Shown: positions 19,617-28,508, counted from the first letter of the stretch. The stretch: 64,000 nt of DNA from Pelomonas sp965229315 (GCF_965229315.1 NZ_CBDDJA010000002.1:2790001-2854000); one strand, 5' to 3'. Notes: a model not told the origin generated them from the letters alone. Made by a program: numbers and translations.

Positions 19617-20291
19617 ATGGCTTCCATCCTCAAACGCCTGCTACCCCTCACTGCTGCGCTGGCACTCGCTGGCGTGACGGGCGCGGCGCAGGCGACCGTC
19701 ACGGTCTACACCTCGCTCAGCAGCTTCCTGGCCGCGGTGGGCACCACGGGCACTGACACCTTCGCCGGCCTCAGCATCACGGGCACGACGGCGACGCCGA
19801 TCAACCGCACCGCGGGCGCGTTCTCCTATGTCGGGACGGTGATCAACAACACGCCGACCGCAACCGGCACGCACACCTTCTTCGGTGGCGGCACCACGGC
19901 CGATCCGTTCCTGGCCACCAACATCGCTGGTGACGGGATGTCGTTCAGCGGCTTCTCGGCAGGCGTTGTCGCCGCAGGGGGCAACTTTTTCGCGTCAAGC
20001 GCCGCCGGCCTCTACACGGCGGGCAGTGTCACTGTGACGGCGACGGATGCCAGCGGCACCATCACGCAGGTGATCACGCCGACCAGCATCACGGCCGGCA
20101 GCTTCCTGGGTTTCGTGTCGACAACAGGCGTGACCTCGTTCACGGTGACCTCGGTCATCGCAGGTGCGTCCATCTGGCCCAGCGTGGACAACCTGGTGCT
20201 GGCCACGGCGGTGCCCGAGCCTTCCACGTACGCCATGCTGCTGGCCGGCCTGGGGCTGACGGGCTTCGCGGCTCGCCGCCGTCGCGCCTGA
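19617..20291 (+). CDS. PEP-CTERM sorting-domain protein
   Basis: 224 residues: signal peptide (A-L-A-L-A-G-V-T-G-A-A-Q-A), a Thr/Ser/Gly-rich beta-type body with few charges, and the C-terminal sorting tag V-P-E-P-S-T-Y-A-M-L-L-A-G-L-G followed by a hydrophobic helix and R-R-R-R-A. Such proteins are recognised by exosortase (EpsH/XrtA) and released or anchored at the cell surface with exopolysaccharide. A good ribosome-binding site (AAAAGGAG) precedes ATG 19617. It is monocistronic, with a terminator directly after it. The 194-base upstream region is unusually AT-rich and holds an inverted repeat. Confidence 0.93.
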   Translation: MASILKRLLPLTAALALAGVTGAAQATVTVYTSLSSFLAAVGTTGTDTFAGLSITGTTATPINRTAGAFSYVGTVINNTPTATGTHTFFGGGTTADPFLATNIAGDGMSFSGFSAGVVAAGGNFFASSAAGLYTAGSVTVTATDASGTITQVITPTSITAGSFLGFVSTTGVTSFTVTSVIAGASIWPSVDNLVLATAVPEPSTYAMLLAGLGLTGFAARRRRA

Positions 20292-20312
20292 CCTGCTGCA
20301 TCGCACTGCAAG

Positions 20313-20336
20313 AGCCGCCCGCCCGGGCGGCTTTTT
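20313..20336 (+). terminator. Rho-independent terminator of the PEP-CTERM gene
   Basis: Perfect 9-bp stem AGCCGCCCG/CGGGCGGCT with a two-base loop, followed by a T-run. Confidence 0.9.
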
Positions 20337-20371
20337 CGTTGTGCCGAGAGCAAGAGCGCGCTCGTTCTCCC

Positions 20372-20377
20372 TACAAT
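20372..20377 (+). promoter_or_regulatory. Probable -10 box of the thrS leader transcript
   Basis: TACAAT lies 36 bases before the leader-peptide start. No convincing -35 hexamer at 16-18 bases was found. Confidence 0.4.
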
Positions 20378-20412
20378 CGCCGCTCCCAGCAATCAACAAG
20401 GGCGAGAAAGGC

Positions 20413-20463
20413 ATGACGGTTATGACACCGCGAACTACGACAGTCACTCCCACCCGGGTTTAG
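20413..20463 (+). CDS. Threonine-rich leader peptide of thrS (MTVMTPRTTTVTPTRV)
   Basis: A 16-codon frame ATG to TAG with seven threonine codons (ACG, ACA, ACT, ACG, ACA, ACT, ACC). It is followed 42 bases later by a strong terminator, and then by thrS. Alternative pairings are visible: CCGCG inside the peptide gene (20428-20432) can pair with CGCGG (20468-20472), while GCCGCG (20466-20471) can instead pair with the 5' arm of the terminator (20507-20512). A ribosome stalled for lack of charged tRNA-Thr would favour the second pairing and let transcription continue. This is the classic attenuation layout. Confidence 0.8.
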   Translation: MTVMTPRTTTVTPTRV

Positions 20464-20504
20464 TCGCCGCGGCCTGCTCACGTCTCATCCTTCCCCAAGA
20501 CAAA

Positions 20505-20530
20505 AGCGCGGCAACGGCCGCGCTTTTTTT
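20505..20530 (+). terminator. Attenuator terminator ahead of thrS
   Basis: Stem AGCGCGGC/GCCGCGCT with loop AACG, then a run of Ts (20524-20530). It lies between the leader peptide and the thrS start, so thrS is expressed only when it is read through. Confidence 0.85.
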
Positions 20531-20553
20531 CGTTTGCTATTCGGAGTTTTGAA

Positions 20554-22461
20554 ATGATCTCGATTCAATTGCCTGACGGTTCCAAGCGCGAGTTCGACGC
20601 GCCCGTCACGGTGGCCGGTGTGGCCGCCTCCATCGGCGCCGGCCTGGCCAAGGCCGCCCTCGGCGGCAAAGTGGACGGCAAGGTCGTCGACCTGTCGTAC
20701 GTCATCGATCACGACGCCCAACTTGCCATCGTCACGGAAAAGGACGCCGACGGCCTGGAGCTGATCCGCCACTCGACGGCCCACCTGCTGGCCTACGCCG
20801 TCAAGTCGCTGTACCCCGACGCCCAGGTCACCATCGGTCCGGTCATCGAGAACGGCTTCTATTACGACTTCGCCTACAAGCGCCCGTTCACACCCGAGGA
20901 CCTGGCCGCCATCGAGGCCAAGATGACCGAGCTGGCGAAGAAGGATGAGAAGGTGCAGCGCCGGGTGTTGCCGCGCGACGAGGCCGTGGCGCACTTCAAG
21001 GCCATGGGCGAGGCCTACAAGGCCGAGATCATCGAAAGCATCCCGGCCGACCAGGACGTGTCGCTGTACGCCGAAGGCGCGTTCGAAGACCTGTGCCGCG
21101 GCCCGCACGTGCCCAGCACGGGCAAGCTCAAGCACTTCAAGCTGATGAAGGTGGCTGGCGCCTACTGGCGCGGCGACCACCGCAACGAGCAGCTGCAGCG
21201 CATCTACGGCACGGCCTGGGCGACCAAGGACGACCTGCAGAAGTACCTGACGATGCTGGAAGAGGCCGAGAAGCGCGACCACCGCAAGCTCGGTCGCGAG
21301 CTGGACCTGTTCCACATCGACGAGCACGCGCCTGGCGTGGTCTTCTGGCACCCCAAGGGCTGGACGGTGTGGCAGGAGGTGGAGCAGTACATGCGCCGTG
21401 TCTACCGCGACAACGGCTACCAGGAGGTCAAGGGCCCGCAGCTGCTCGACAAGACGCTGTGGGAGGCCTCGGGCCACTGGGAGAAGTACAAGGACAACAT
21501 GTTCACGACGGAATCGGAGAAGCGCGACTACGCGCTCAAGCCGATGAACTGTCCCGGCCACATCCTGATCTTCAAGCACGGCGTCAAGAGCTACCGCGAC
21601 CTGCCGCTGCGCTTCGGCGAGTTTGGCCAGTGCCACCGCAACGAGCCCACGGGCGGCCTGCACGGCATCATGCGCGTGCGCGGCTTCACGCAGGACGATG
21701 GGCACATCTTCTGCACGGAAGACCAGATCCTGCCCGAGTGCGTGGCCTACACGGCGCTGCTGCAGAAGGTCTACACGGACTTCGGCTTCACCGACATCAT
21801 CTACAAGGTCGCCACGCGCCCGGACGCCCGCATCGGCTCCGACGAGGTTTGGGACAAGGCCGAGCACGCACTGATGGAAAGCCTGCGCGCTTCCGGCGTC
21901 GAGTTCGAGATCGCCCCGGGCGACGGCGCCTTCTATGGCCCGAAGATCGAATACACGCTCAAGGATGCGCTCGGCCGCCAGTGGCAATGCGGCACCATGC
22001 AGGTCGATTTCTCGATGCCAGGCCGCCTGGGTGCCGAGTTCGTCGACGAAGACGGCCAGCACAAGCACCCCGTCATGCTGCACCGCGCCATCGTCGGCAG
22101 CCTGGAGCGTTTCATCGGCATCCTGATCGAACAGCACGCCGGCGCGCTGCCCGTCTGGCTGGCGCCGACGCAGGTCGTTGTCGCCAATATCACGGACGCG
22201 CAGGCCGATTACGTGTCTGAAATTGTGAAATCGCTGCAAAAACAAGGGCTTAGGGCCTCGGCCGATTTGCGCAACGAGAAGATCACCTATAAAATCCGCC
22301 AGCATTCCATGCAAAAGCTGCCGTACATCCTCGTCGTAGGTGACAAGGAAAAGGCGAATGGCAGCGTTGCGGTACGCGCCCGTGGCAACCAGGACCTCGG
22401 CGTGATGCCCCTGCAGGACTTCCTCAACCGGATCTCCGCAGACATCACCCACAAGGTCTGA
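20554..22461 (+). CDS. thrS: Threonyl-tRNA synthetase
   Basis: 635 residues, normal length. N-terminal TGS domain (about 1-62), the second additional domain with H-S-T-A-H-L-L-A (about 70-225), the class II catalytic core with motif 2 (G-Q-C-H-R-N-E) and zinc ligands (N-C-P-G-H, D-D-G-H and later L-H-R), and a C-terminal anticodon-binding domain. It charges tRNA-Thr and edits mis-charged serine. It heads the conserved thrS-infC-rpmI-rplT-pheS-pheT-ihfA block. The threonine-rich leader peptide and attenuator in front indicate control by threonyl-tRNA level rather than the translational operator known in E. coli. Confidence 0.98.
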   Translation: MISIQLPDGSKREFDAPVTVAGVAASIGAGLAKAALGGKVDGKVVDLSYVIDHDAQLAIVTEKDADGLELIRHSTAHLLAYAVKSLYPDAQVTIGPVIENGFYYDFAYKRPFTPEDLAAIEAKMTELAKKDEKVQRRVLPRDEAVAHFKAMGEAYKAEIIESIPADQDVSLYAEGAFEDLCRGPHVPSTGKLKHFKLMKVAGAYWRGDHRNEQLQRIYGTAWATKDDLQKYLTMLEEAEKRDHRKLGRELDLFHIDEHAPGVVFWHPKGWTVWQEVEQYMRRVYRDNGYQEVKGPQLLDKTLWEASGHWEKYKDNMFTTESEKRDYALKPMNCPGHILIFKHGVKSYRDLPLRFGEFGQCHRNEPTGGLHGIMRVRGFTQDDGHIFCTEDQILPECVAYTALLQKVYTDFGFTDIIYKVATRPDARIGSDEVWDKAEHALMESLRASGVEFEIAPGDGAFYGPKIEYTLKDALGRQWQCGTMQVDFSMPGRLGAEFVDEDGQHKHPVMLHRAIVGSLERFIGILIEQHAGALPVWLAPTQVVVANITDAQADYVSEIVKSLQKQGLRASADLRNEKITYKIRQHSMQKLPYILVVGDKEKANGSVAVRARGNQDLGVMPLQDFLNRISADITHKV

Positions 22462-22528
22462 AAGCCTTTCGGGCGCGATTTGTTTTGTTTGGGCCCCTCG
22501 CCTTGGGGCCTGTTGAAAGGTCTACACC

Positions 22529-23074
22529 ATCGCTACGTTTGCCGACCGTCGTGCGATTCCGGAGCGCAAGCACCGGTTGAACCGCGAAATCATGGCTCCC
22601 GAAGTCCGTCTGAACGGCCCCGAGAACGAACCCATCGGCGTTGTCAGCATCCAGGAAGCCCTGCGCATGGCGGGTGACATGGATGTGGATCTGGTCGAGA
22701 TCTCTGCCACCGCCAATCCGCCGGTCTGCCGGCTGATGGACTACGGCAAGTTCAAGTACCAGGAGCAAAAGCGCGCCGCTGAAGCCAAGTCCAAGCAGAA
22801 GATCATCGAGATCAAGGAAGTCAAGTTCCGTCCGGGCACGGACGAGGGCGACTACCAGATCAAGATGCGCAATCTGCGCCGCTTCATCGCCGAAGACGGC
22901 GACAAGGGCAAGGTCACGCTGCGCTACCGGGGCCGTGAGATCACCCACCAGGAGATCGGCATGCGACTCCTGGAGCGAATCCGGGATGAGTTGGCTGACG
23001 TGGCGATCGTCGAGAACATGCCGAAGCTCGAAGGTCGGCAGATGATCATGGTCCTGGCGCCCAAAAAGCGCTGA
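22529..23074 (+). CDS. infC: Translation initiation factor IF-3, with probable AUC start codon
   Basis: 181 residues with the IF-3 N-domain (N-R-E-I-M-A-P-E-V-R-L) and C-domain (I-K-E-V-K-F-R-P-G-T-D through R-Y-R-G-R-E). IF-3 binds the 30S subunit and checks start codons. The frame has no ATG before residue 25 (A-M-A is already inside the conserved N-domain). ATC 22529, encoding the start of x-A-T-F-A-D-R-R, lies 8 bases after a GAAAGG ribosome-binding site (22515-22520). infC of many bacteria begins with a rare AUU-type codon used for self-regulation. A GGCCCC/GGGGCC hairpin (22492-22510) sits just before the ribosome-binding site. TTG 22577 is a weaker alternative start. Confidence 0.93.
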   Translation: MATFADRRAIPERKHRLNREIMAPEVRLNGPENEPIGVVSIQEALRMAGDMDVDLVEISATANPPVCRLMDYGKFKYQEQKRAAEAKSKQKIIEIKEVKFRPGTDEGDYQIKMRNLRRFIAEDGDKGKVTLRYRGREITHQEIGMRLLERIRDELADVAIVENMPKLEGRQMIMVLAPKKR

Positions 23075-23195
23075 GACCCAAACAGAGTTCAGCCGGCGGG
23101 TTTGGTCGCCCACCGGCTTACAAGTCTCCTGAGGCCAACAAGCATGCCGGGCTCACCGGCATCGCCCCAGGGACACACTTAGAAGGAGCATCCAC

Positions 23196-23399
23196 ATGCC
23201 CAAAATGAAGACCAAGAGCAGCGCGAAAAAGCGTTTTCGCGTTCGTCCGGGTGGCACCGTCAAGCGCGGTCAGGCGTTCAAGCGCCACATCCTGACCAAG
23301 AAGACCACGAAGAACAAGCGTCAGCTCCGCGGCGCCGTCACCGTGCACGAAACCAACATGGGTCACATCGCTCAGATGCTGCCCTTTGCTGGCCTGTAA
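23196..23399 (+). CDS. rpmI: 50S ribosomal protein L35
   Basis: 67 residues, very basic, with M-P-K-M-K-T-K-S-S-A-K-K-R-F and the central H-I-L-T-K-K motif that define L35. AGAAGGAG precedes the start. The 121-base gap after infC is free of genes. The next gene, rplT, follows after 26 bases. Confidence 0.98.
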   Translation: MPKMKTKSSAKKRFRVRPGGTVKRGQAFKRHILTKKTTKNKRQLRGAVTVHETNMGHIAQMLPFAGL

Positions 23400-23425
23400 T
23401 TCATCACTGACTCAAGGAGAAACAC

Positions 23426-23782
23426 ATGCCTCGCGTCAAACGTGGTGTTACCGCTCGTGCCCGTCACAAGAAGGTCTTGGCTCTGGCCAAGGGCTTCCGG
23501 GGTCGTCGTAAGAACGTCTTCCGCATCGCCAAGCAGGCGGTGATGAAGGCGGGCCAATACGCCTACCGTGACCGTCGTACCAAGAAGCGCGTCTTCCGTC
23601 AGCTCTGGATCGCCCGTATCAACGCGGCATCGCGTGGTCTGGGTCTGTCCTACAGCAAGTTCGTGGCAGGTCTGAAGAAGGCCCAGATCGAGATCGACCG
23701 CAAGGTCCTCGCCGACCTGGCCGTCAACGACCCGGCTGGCTTTGCCAGCATCTTCGCCAAGGTGAAGGCCGCGCTCGCCTGA
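23426..23782 (+). CDS. rplT: 50S ribosomal protein L20
   Basis: 118 residues, the standard L20 length, with M-P-R-V-K-R-G-V and G-R-R-K-N-V-F-R-I-A motifs. It is essential for early 50S assembly, and in E. coli L20 represses rpmI-rplT translation; whether the same applies here cannot be seen. A terminator follows. Confidence 0.98.
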   Translation: MPRVKRGVTARARHKKVLALAKGFRGRRKNVFRIAKQAVMKAGQYAYRDRRTKKRVFRQLWIARINAASRGLGLSYSKFVAGLKKAQIEIDRKVLADLAVNDPAGFASIFAKVKAALA

Positions 23783-23823
23783 TTGCGACCCGCTCCGGCT
23801 CACGTCGGAGCACGCAACTTTTG

Positions 23824-23853
23824 AGGGCCGGCCCGCCAGGGTCGGCCCTTTCT
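23824..23853 (+). terminator. Rho-independent terminator between rplT and pheS
   Basis: GGGCCG (23825-23830) pairs with CGGCCC (23843-23848), extended by a GCCC/GGGT pairing, then TTTCT. It ends 17 bases before pheS, so partial read-through or a separate promoter must serve pheS. Confidence 0.75.
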
Positions 23854-23869
23854 CATTCCGAATTCCCGA

Positions 23870-24913
23870 ATGTCTGATCTCGACGCTTTGCTGCAAGCGG
23901 CACAGGCCGACTTTGCCGCCGCCCCGACGCCCGCCGAACTCGAAAACGCCAAGGCCCGTTTCCTCGGCAAGTCCGGTCGCGTGACCGAACTGATGAAGGG
24001 CCTGGGCGCCTTGAGCATCGAGGAGAAGAAGACCCGCGGCGCCGAGATCAACCAGCTCAAGGTCGGCATCGAGGCCGCCCTGACCGCCCGCCGCGACGCG
24101 CTAGCCGCGGCCGAACTGGACAAGCAGCTCAAGGCCGAAGCGCTGGACGTCACCCTGCCCGGCCGCAGCCGCGGCATCGGCGGGCTGCACCCGATCACAC
24201 GCGCGATGGAACGCATCGAGGCCATCTTCGGCTCCATGGGTTTCGACGTGGCCGACGGCCCCGAGATCGAGACCGACTGGTACAGCTTCTCGGCGCTGAA
24301 CAACCCCGAGAACCACCCGGCCCGCTCCATGCAGGACACGTTCTACGTCGACATGAAGGACGAGAACGGCGCCTGGCTGAACCTGCGACCGCACACCAGC
24401 CCGATGCAGATCCGCTACGCGCAGGCCCATGCCAAGCGCTACGCGGGGCAGGAGACGATGCCTGAAATCCGCGTCATCGCACCGGGACGCACCTACCGGG
24501 TGGACAGCGACGCGACCCACTCGCCGATGTTCCACCAGGTCGAAGGCCTGTGGGTCGGCGAGAACATCTCGTTCAAGGACCTGAAGGCGGTCTACCTGAA
24601 CTTCATCACCGCCTTCTTCGAGACCGACCAGCTGCAGCTGCGCTTCCGGCCCAGCTACTTCCCGTTCACCGAGCCCAGCGCCGAGATCGACATCATGTTC
24701 GAAAGCGGCCCGCTGAAGGGACGCTGGCTGGAGGTGTCGGGCTCCGGCCAGGTGCATCCGCAGGTCATCCGCAACATGGGGCTGGACCCGGAGCGCTACA
24801 TCGGCTTCGCGTTCGGCTCCGGCATCGACCGCCTGGCGATGTTGCGCTATGGCGTCAACGACCTGCGCGCCTTCTTCGACGGCGACCTCCGTTTCCTGGC
24901 TCAGTTCCGCTGA
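23870..24913 (+). CDS. pheS: Phenylalanyl-tRNA synthetase alpha subunit
   Basis: 347 residues: N-terminal coiled-coil arm that contacts tRNA (about 1-90), then the class II catalytic core with H-P-I-T, R-P-H-T-S-P-M-Q-I-R and the final motif F-A-F-G-S-G-I-D-R-L-A-M-L. It forms the alpha2beta2 enzyme with PheT, encoded 39 bases downstream. Confidence 0.98.
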   Translation: MSDLDALLQAAQADFAAAPTPAELENAKARFLGKSGRVTELMKGLGALSIEEKKTRGAEINQLKVGIEAALTARRDALAAAELDKQLKAEALDVTLPGRSRGIGGLHPITRAMERIEAIFGSMGFDVADGPEIETDWYSFSALNNPENHPARSMQDTFYVDMKDENGAWLNLRPHTSPMQIRYAQAHAKRYAGQETMPEIRVIAPGRTYRVDSDATHSPMFHQVEGLWVGENISFKDLKAVYLNFITAFFETDQLQLRFRPSYFPFTEPSAEIDIMFESGPLKGRWLEVSGSGQVHPQVIRNMGLDPERYIGFAFGSGIDRLAMLRYGVNDLRAFFDGDLRFLAQFR

Positions 24914-24952
24914 GCCCTGTCAGCTTCAGGCAGTTCAAGTAACAAGAACGTT

Positions 24953-27385
24953 ATGCAATTCCCCGAGTCCTGGCTGCGCGAGTTCTGCAATCCGTCGCTG
25001 TCCACTGAAAAACTGGCCGAACTGCTGACCATGTCCGGCATGGAGGTCGAAGAGCTGCGCCCCGTCGCGCCGCCCTTCCACGGCATCGTCGTCGCCGAAA
25101 TCCTCGAAGCCGAGCAGCACCCCAACGCCGACAAGCTGCGCGTGTGCAAGGTCAACGCCGGTGCGGCCTTCAACAATGGGGAGCCGCTGCAGATCGTCTG
25201 TGGCGCGCCCAATGCCCGTGCGGGCATCAAGGTGCCGCTGGCCACCGTCGGCGCCGAGCTTCCCCCTGGCGAGGACGGCAGGCCGTTCAAGATCGGCGTC
25301 GGCAAGCTGCGCGGCATCGAGAGCTTCGGCATGCTGTGCTCGGCCCGCGAGCTCAAATTGAGCGAGGACCATGGCGGCCTGCTGGAGCTGTCCGCCGACG
25401 CGGTCATCGGCGAGGACATCCGCACGCACCTGAACCTCGACGACACGCTGTTCACGCTCAAGCTCACGCCCAACCTGGGCCATTGCCTGAGCGTCTTCAG
25501 CATCGCCCGAGAGGTCGCCGCACTGACCGGCGCGCCGCTGCACCAGCCCGCCTTCCCGCCCGTGGCGCCGCGCATCGACGCCCGGCTGCCCGTGCGCGTG
25601 CAAGCCACCGACCTCTGCGGCCGCTTCTCCGGCCGCGTCGTGCGCGGCATCAATCCGCAGGCGCAGACGCCCGCATGGATGGTGGAGCGCCTGGCCCACT
25701 GCGGGCAGCGCTCGGTCACCGCGCTGGTGGACATCTCCAACTACGTGATGTTCGAGTACGGCCGCCCGTCGCACATCTTCGACCTCGACAAGATCGATCG
25801 CGAGCTGGTCGTCCGCTGGGGCCGCGCAGGCGAGCAGCTGAAGCTGCTGAACGGCAACACCATCACGGTGGACGAGAAGGTCGGCGTCATCGCCGACGGC
25901 AGCGGCGCCGTGGAGTCGCTGGCCGGCATCATGGGCGGCGACCACACCGCCGTGTCCGACGACACCCGCAACGTCTACGTCGAAGCCGCGTTCTGGTGGC
26001 CCGAGGCCGTCATGGGTCGGGGCCGCCGCTACAACTTCAGCACCGACGCCGGCCACCGCTTCGAGCGGGGCGTGGACCCCGCGCTGACAGTCGAGCACAT
26101 CGAGCACATCACGCGGCTCATCCTGGACATCTGCGGTGGCGAGGCTGGCCCCATGGACGACCAGTCCCCCAACCTGCCGGTGCGCCAGCCCGTGGCGCTG
26201 CGCGTCGCGCGCGCGGCCAAGATCATCGGCATGCCGGTGACCCAGGCCCAGTGCGAAGCCGTGTTCACCCGCCTGGGCCTGCCCTTCACCGCGGCCGACG
26301 GCGTGCTGACCGTGACGCCGCCCAGCTGGCGCTTCGACATCCAGATCGAGGAAGACCTCATCGAGGAAGTCATCCGCGTGCTGGGCTTCCCGACGCTGCC
26401 GTCCACGCCGCCGCTGGCGCCCATCGTCGCAAAGACCCGTTCCGAAAGCCGCCAGTCCACGCATGCCCTGCGCCGCGCCGTGGCCGCGCGCGACTACTTC
26501 GAGACCATCAACTTCAGCTTCGTCGAAGCACGCTGGGAGCACGACCTGGCCGGCGTGACCAACCCGATCAAGCTGCTCAACCCCATCGCCGCACCGTTGT
26601 CGGTGATGCGCACCAGCCTGATCGGCAGCCTCGTTCAGGTGTTGCGCCACAACCAGGCTCGCCGCGCGACGCGCGTGCGCGTGTTCGAGCTGGGCCGCGT
26701 GTTCAAGCGCGACGCCTCGGTGGCCGCCGGCCCGCTGACCGTGGCCGGCATCGCCCAGCCGCTGCGCCTGGCCGGTCTGGCCTGGGGCCCGGCCGACCAA
26801 TCCCAGTGGAGCCAGCGCGACCGCGCGGTGGACTTCTTCGACGTCAAGGGCGACCTGGAAGCGCTGTTCGCTGCGCGCGAGCTCAGCTTCGTCGCCGCCG
26901 AGCACCCCGCGCTGCACCCCGGGCGCAGCGCCCGCGTGCTGCTGGATGGCGCCGACATCGGCGCCGTGGGCGAACTGCACCCGCGCTGGCGCCAAGCCTA
27001 CGACATCAGCGGCGGCGCGCCGGTGCTGTTCGAGCTGGACCTCGACGCCACACTCGCGCTGACCCTGCCATCTGGCCGTCCCCTGCCCCGCCAGCAGGCC
27101 GCTCAGCGCGACCTGGCACTGGTCGTGCGCGACACCGTCAGCCACGACGCCCTGATGGCCACCATTCAGGCCGCGGGCGGCGCGCTGCTGCGCTCGGCCC
27201 GCCTGTTCGACGTGTTCAAGCCCGCGGCGGCCAGCAGCGACATGCAGCCCGACGAACGCAGCCTGGCCGTGCGGCTGGAGTTGCTGGACGACGAGGCCAC
27301 CCTGACCGACGAGCGCATCGAGGCGGCGGTGGGCGCCATCGTCAGCGCCGCGACCGCTGAACTCGGCGCCCGCCTGCGCGGCTGA
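24953..27385 (+). CDS. pheT: Phenylalanyl-tRNA synthetase beta subunit
   Basis: 810 residues. Order: tRNA-binding/OB-fold domain (about 40-150, H-P-N-A-D-K-L-R-V-C), the B3/B4 editing domain, the B5 domain, the inactive synthetase-like domain, and a C-terminal ferredoxin-fold anticodon-binding domain (R-D-L-A-L-V-V). It binds tRNA and removes mis-attached tyrosine. ihfA follows after 21 bases. Confidence 0.98.
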   Translation: MQFPESWLREFCNPSLSTEKLAELLTMSGMEVEELRPVAPPFHGIVVAEILEAEQHPNADKLRVCKVNAGAAFNNGEPLQIVCGAPNARAGIKVPLATVGAELPPGEDGRPFKIGVGKLRGIESFGMLCSARELKLSEDHGGLLELSADAVIGEDIRTHLNLDDTLFTLKLTPNLGHCLSVFSIAREVAALTGAPLHQPAFPPVAPRIDARLPVRVQATDLCGRFSGRVVRGINPQAQTPAWMVERLAHCGQRSVTALVDISNYVMFEYGRPSHIFDLDKIDRELVVRWGRAGEQLKLLNGNTITVDEKVGVIADGSGAVESLAGIMGGDHTAVSDDTRNVYVEAAFWWPEAVMGRGRRYNFSTDAGHRFERGVDPALTVEHIEHITRLILDICGGEAGPMDDQSPNLPVRQPVALRVARAAKIIGMPVTQAQCEAVFTRLGLPFTAADGVLTVTPPSWRFDIQIEEDLIEEVIRVLGFPTLPSTPPLAPIVAKTRSESRQSTHALRRAVAARDYFETINFSFVEARWEHDLAGVTNPIKLLNPIAAPLSVMRTSLIGSLVQVLRHNQARRATRVRVFELGRVFKRDASVAAGPLTVAGIAQPLRLAGLAWGPADQSQWSQRDRAVDFFDVKGDLEALFAARELSFVAAEHPALHPGRSARVLLDGADIGAVGELHPRWRQAYDISGGAPVLFELDLDATLALTLPSGRPLPRQQAAQRDLALVVRDTVSHDALMATIQAAGGALLRSARLFDVFKPAAASSDMQPDERSLAVRLELLDDEATLTDERIEAAVGAIVSAATAELGARLRG

Positions 27386-27406
27386 CCGGGAAGGAGGAGA
27401 ACCCAA

Positions 27407-27778
27407 ATGGACGCGAACGACGCCAAGAAAGATGCCGCCACGGCCCTGCTGCTGGGCAGCCTGGAGACGCCCACGCTGACCAAGGCAGAGCTGGCCGAGC
27501 TGCTGTTCGACAAGCTGGGGCTGAACAAGCGCGAGTCCAAGGACATGGTCGAGGCCTTCTTCGAGATCCTGCACGCCAGCCTCGTCAAGGGCCAGGACGT
27601 GAAGCTCTCGGGCTTCGGCAACTTCAACATCCGCCGCAAGGCGCCGCGCCCCGGGCGCAACCCGCGTACCGGCGAATCCATCCCCATCAAGGCGCGCAAC
27701 GTCGTGACCTTCCACGCGAGCCACAAACTCAAGGGACAGGTCCAAGGCGACGCGCCTGCGGGCGAAGACTTCGAGTAG
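27407..27778 (+). CDS. ihfA: Integration host factor alpha subunit
   Basis: 123 residues, somewhat longer than the E. coli protein (99) because of N- and C-terminal extensions. The HU/IHF DNA-bending signature G-F-G-N-F-N-I-R-R-K-A-P-R-P-G-R-N-P-x-T-G is present near 65-85. It pairs with IHF-beta, encoded elsewhere, to bend DNA. Its position after pheT is conserved in proteobacteria. A strong GGAGGAG ribosome-binding site precedes ATG. Confidence 0.97.
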   Translation: MDANDAKKDAATALLLGSLETPTLTKAELAELLFDKLGLNKRESKDMVEAFFEILHASLVKGQDVKLSGFGNFNIRRKAPRPGRNPRTGESIPIKARNVVTFHASHKLKGQVQGDAPAGEDFE

Positions 27779-27824
27779 AGTCTGACGCCCAGCCTCAGCT
27801 TTCGCTCCGAAGCCCTTGATTTCA

Positions 27825-28343
27825 ATGGACAAAGCGCTGCCCGCCATTCCTGCCAAACGCTACTTCACCATCGGTGAGGTCAGCGAACTGTGCGGCGTCA
27901 AGCCTTACGTGCTGCGCTATTGGGAGCAGGAGTTCACGCAGCTCAAGCCCATGAAGCGGCGTGGCAACCGGCGCTACTACCAGCACCACGAAGTGCTGCT
28001 GATCCGCCGCATCCGCGACCTCCTCTACGACCAGGGCTTCACGATCAGCGGCGCGCGCAACCAGTTGAGCGAAGGCCTGCCGCCAGCCGCAGCGCAAAAC
28101 TTTCGTGACGAGGCTGAGGCCGCGCACGCACTTGATGCGATGGACGGCGCGCTTGACGAGGACGATGACCTCGACGCACCCGTTGCGCCTCCTCCCCGGC
28201 CTGCCGTCCGCTCCACCGCATCGCACGCCCAGCCGCTCAAGGCGACCGAGTCGTCCATCACGTTGCCAGCCCTGGCGCCGCTCTCGTCGCTGGAGCAGGT
28301 GCGCGCCGAACTTCTTGCGATCCGTGCCTGCCTTCTGAGCTGA
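27825..28343 (+). CDS. MerR-family transcriptional regulator
   Basis: 172 residues. N-terminal MerR helix-turn-helix: Y-F-T-I-G-E-V-S-E-L-C-G-V-K and Y-V-L-R-Y-W-E-Q-E-F, then R-R-Y-Y-Q-H-H-E-V-L-L-I-R-R-I. The C-terminal half is acidic and variable and lacks metal-binding cysteines. This MerR type regularly follows ihfA in beta- and gammaproteobacteria; its target is not established. ATG 27825 was chosen over TTG 27816, which would add three residues. Confidence 0.88.
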   Translation: MDKALPAIPAKRYFTIGEVSELCGVKPYVLRYWEQEFTQLKPMKRRGNRRYYQHHEVLLIRRIRDLLYDQGFTISGARNQLSEGLPPAAAQNFRDEAEAAHALDAMDGALDEDDDLDAPVAPPPRPAVRSTASHAQPLKATESSITLPALAPLSSLEQVRAELLAIRACLLS

Positions 28344-28360
28344 ATGCACGATTCCTGGGT

Positions 28361-28366
28361 TATACT
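28361..28366 (+). promoter_or_regulatory. Probable -10 box of the tRNA-Pro gene
   Basis: TATACT, 13 bases before the tRNA 5' end; the -35 region is weak. Confidence 0.5.
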
Positions 28367-28377
28367 GATTGGCTCAG

Positions 28378-28455
<78 letters not shown>

Positions 28456-28473
28456 TTTTTATTGAAGTAGATC

Positions 28474-28508
28474 AACGGGTTAGCAGCTCAGGCCGCTAAC
28501 CCGTTTTT
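28474..28508 (+). terminator. Rho-independent terminator after tRNA-Pro
   Basis: 11-bp stem AACGGGTTAGC/GCTAACCCGTT with a 10-base loop and a T-run. Confidence 0.85.

Noticed and set aside
20485..22452. Minus-strand frame of about 655 codons opposite thrS
   Set aside because: Antisense to thrS, with no recognisable domain and no ribosome-binding site.
24935..27856. Very long minus-strand open frame (over 900 codons) opposite pheT and ihfA
   Set aside because: It is exactly antisense to well-identified genes; its His/Ala/Gly/Val-rich composition is what GC-rich codon bias gives on the opposite strand.
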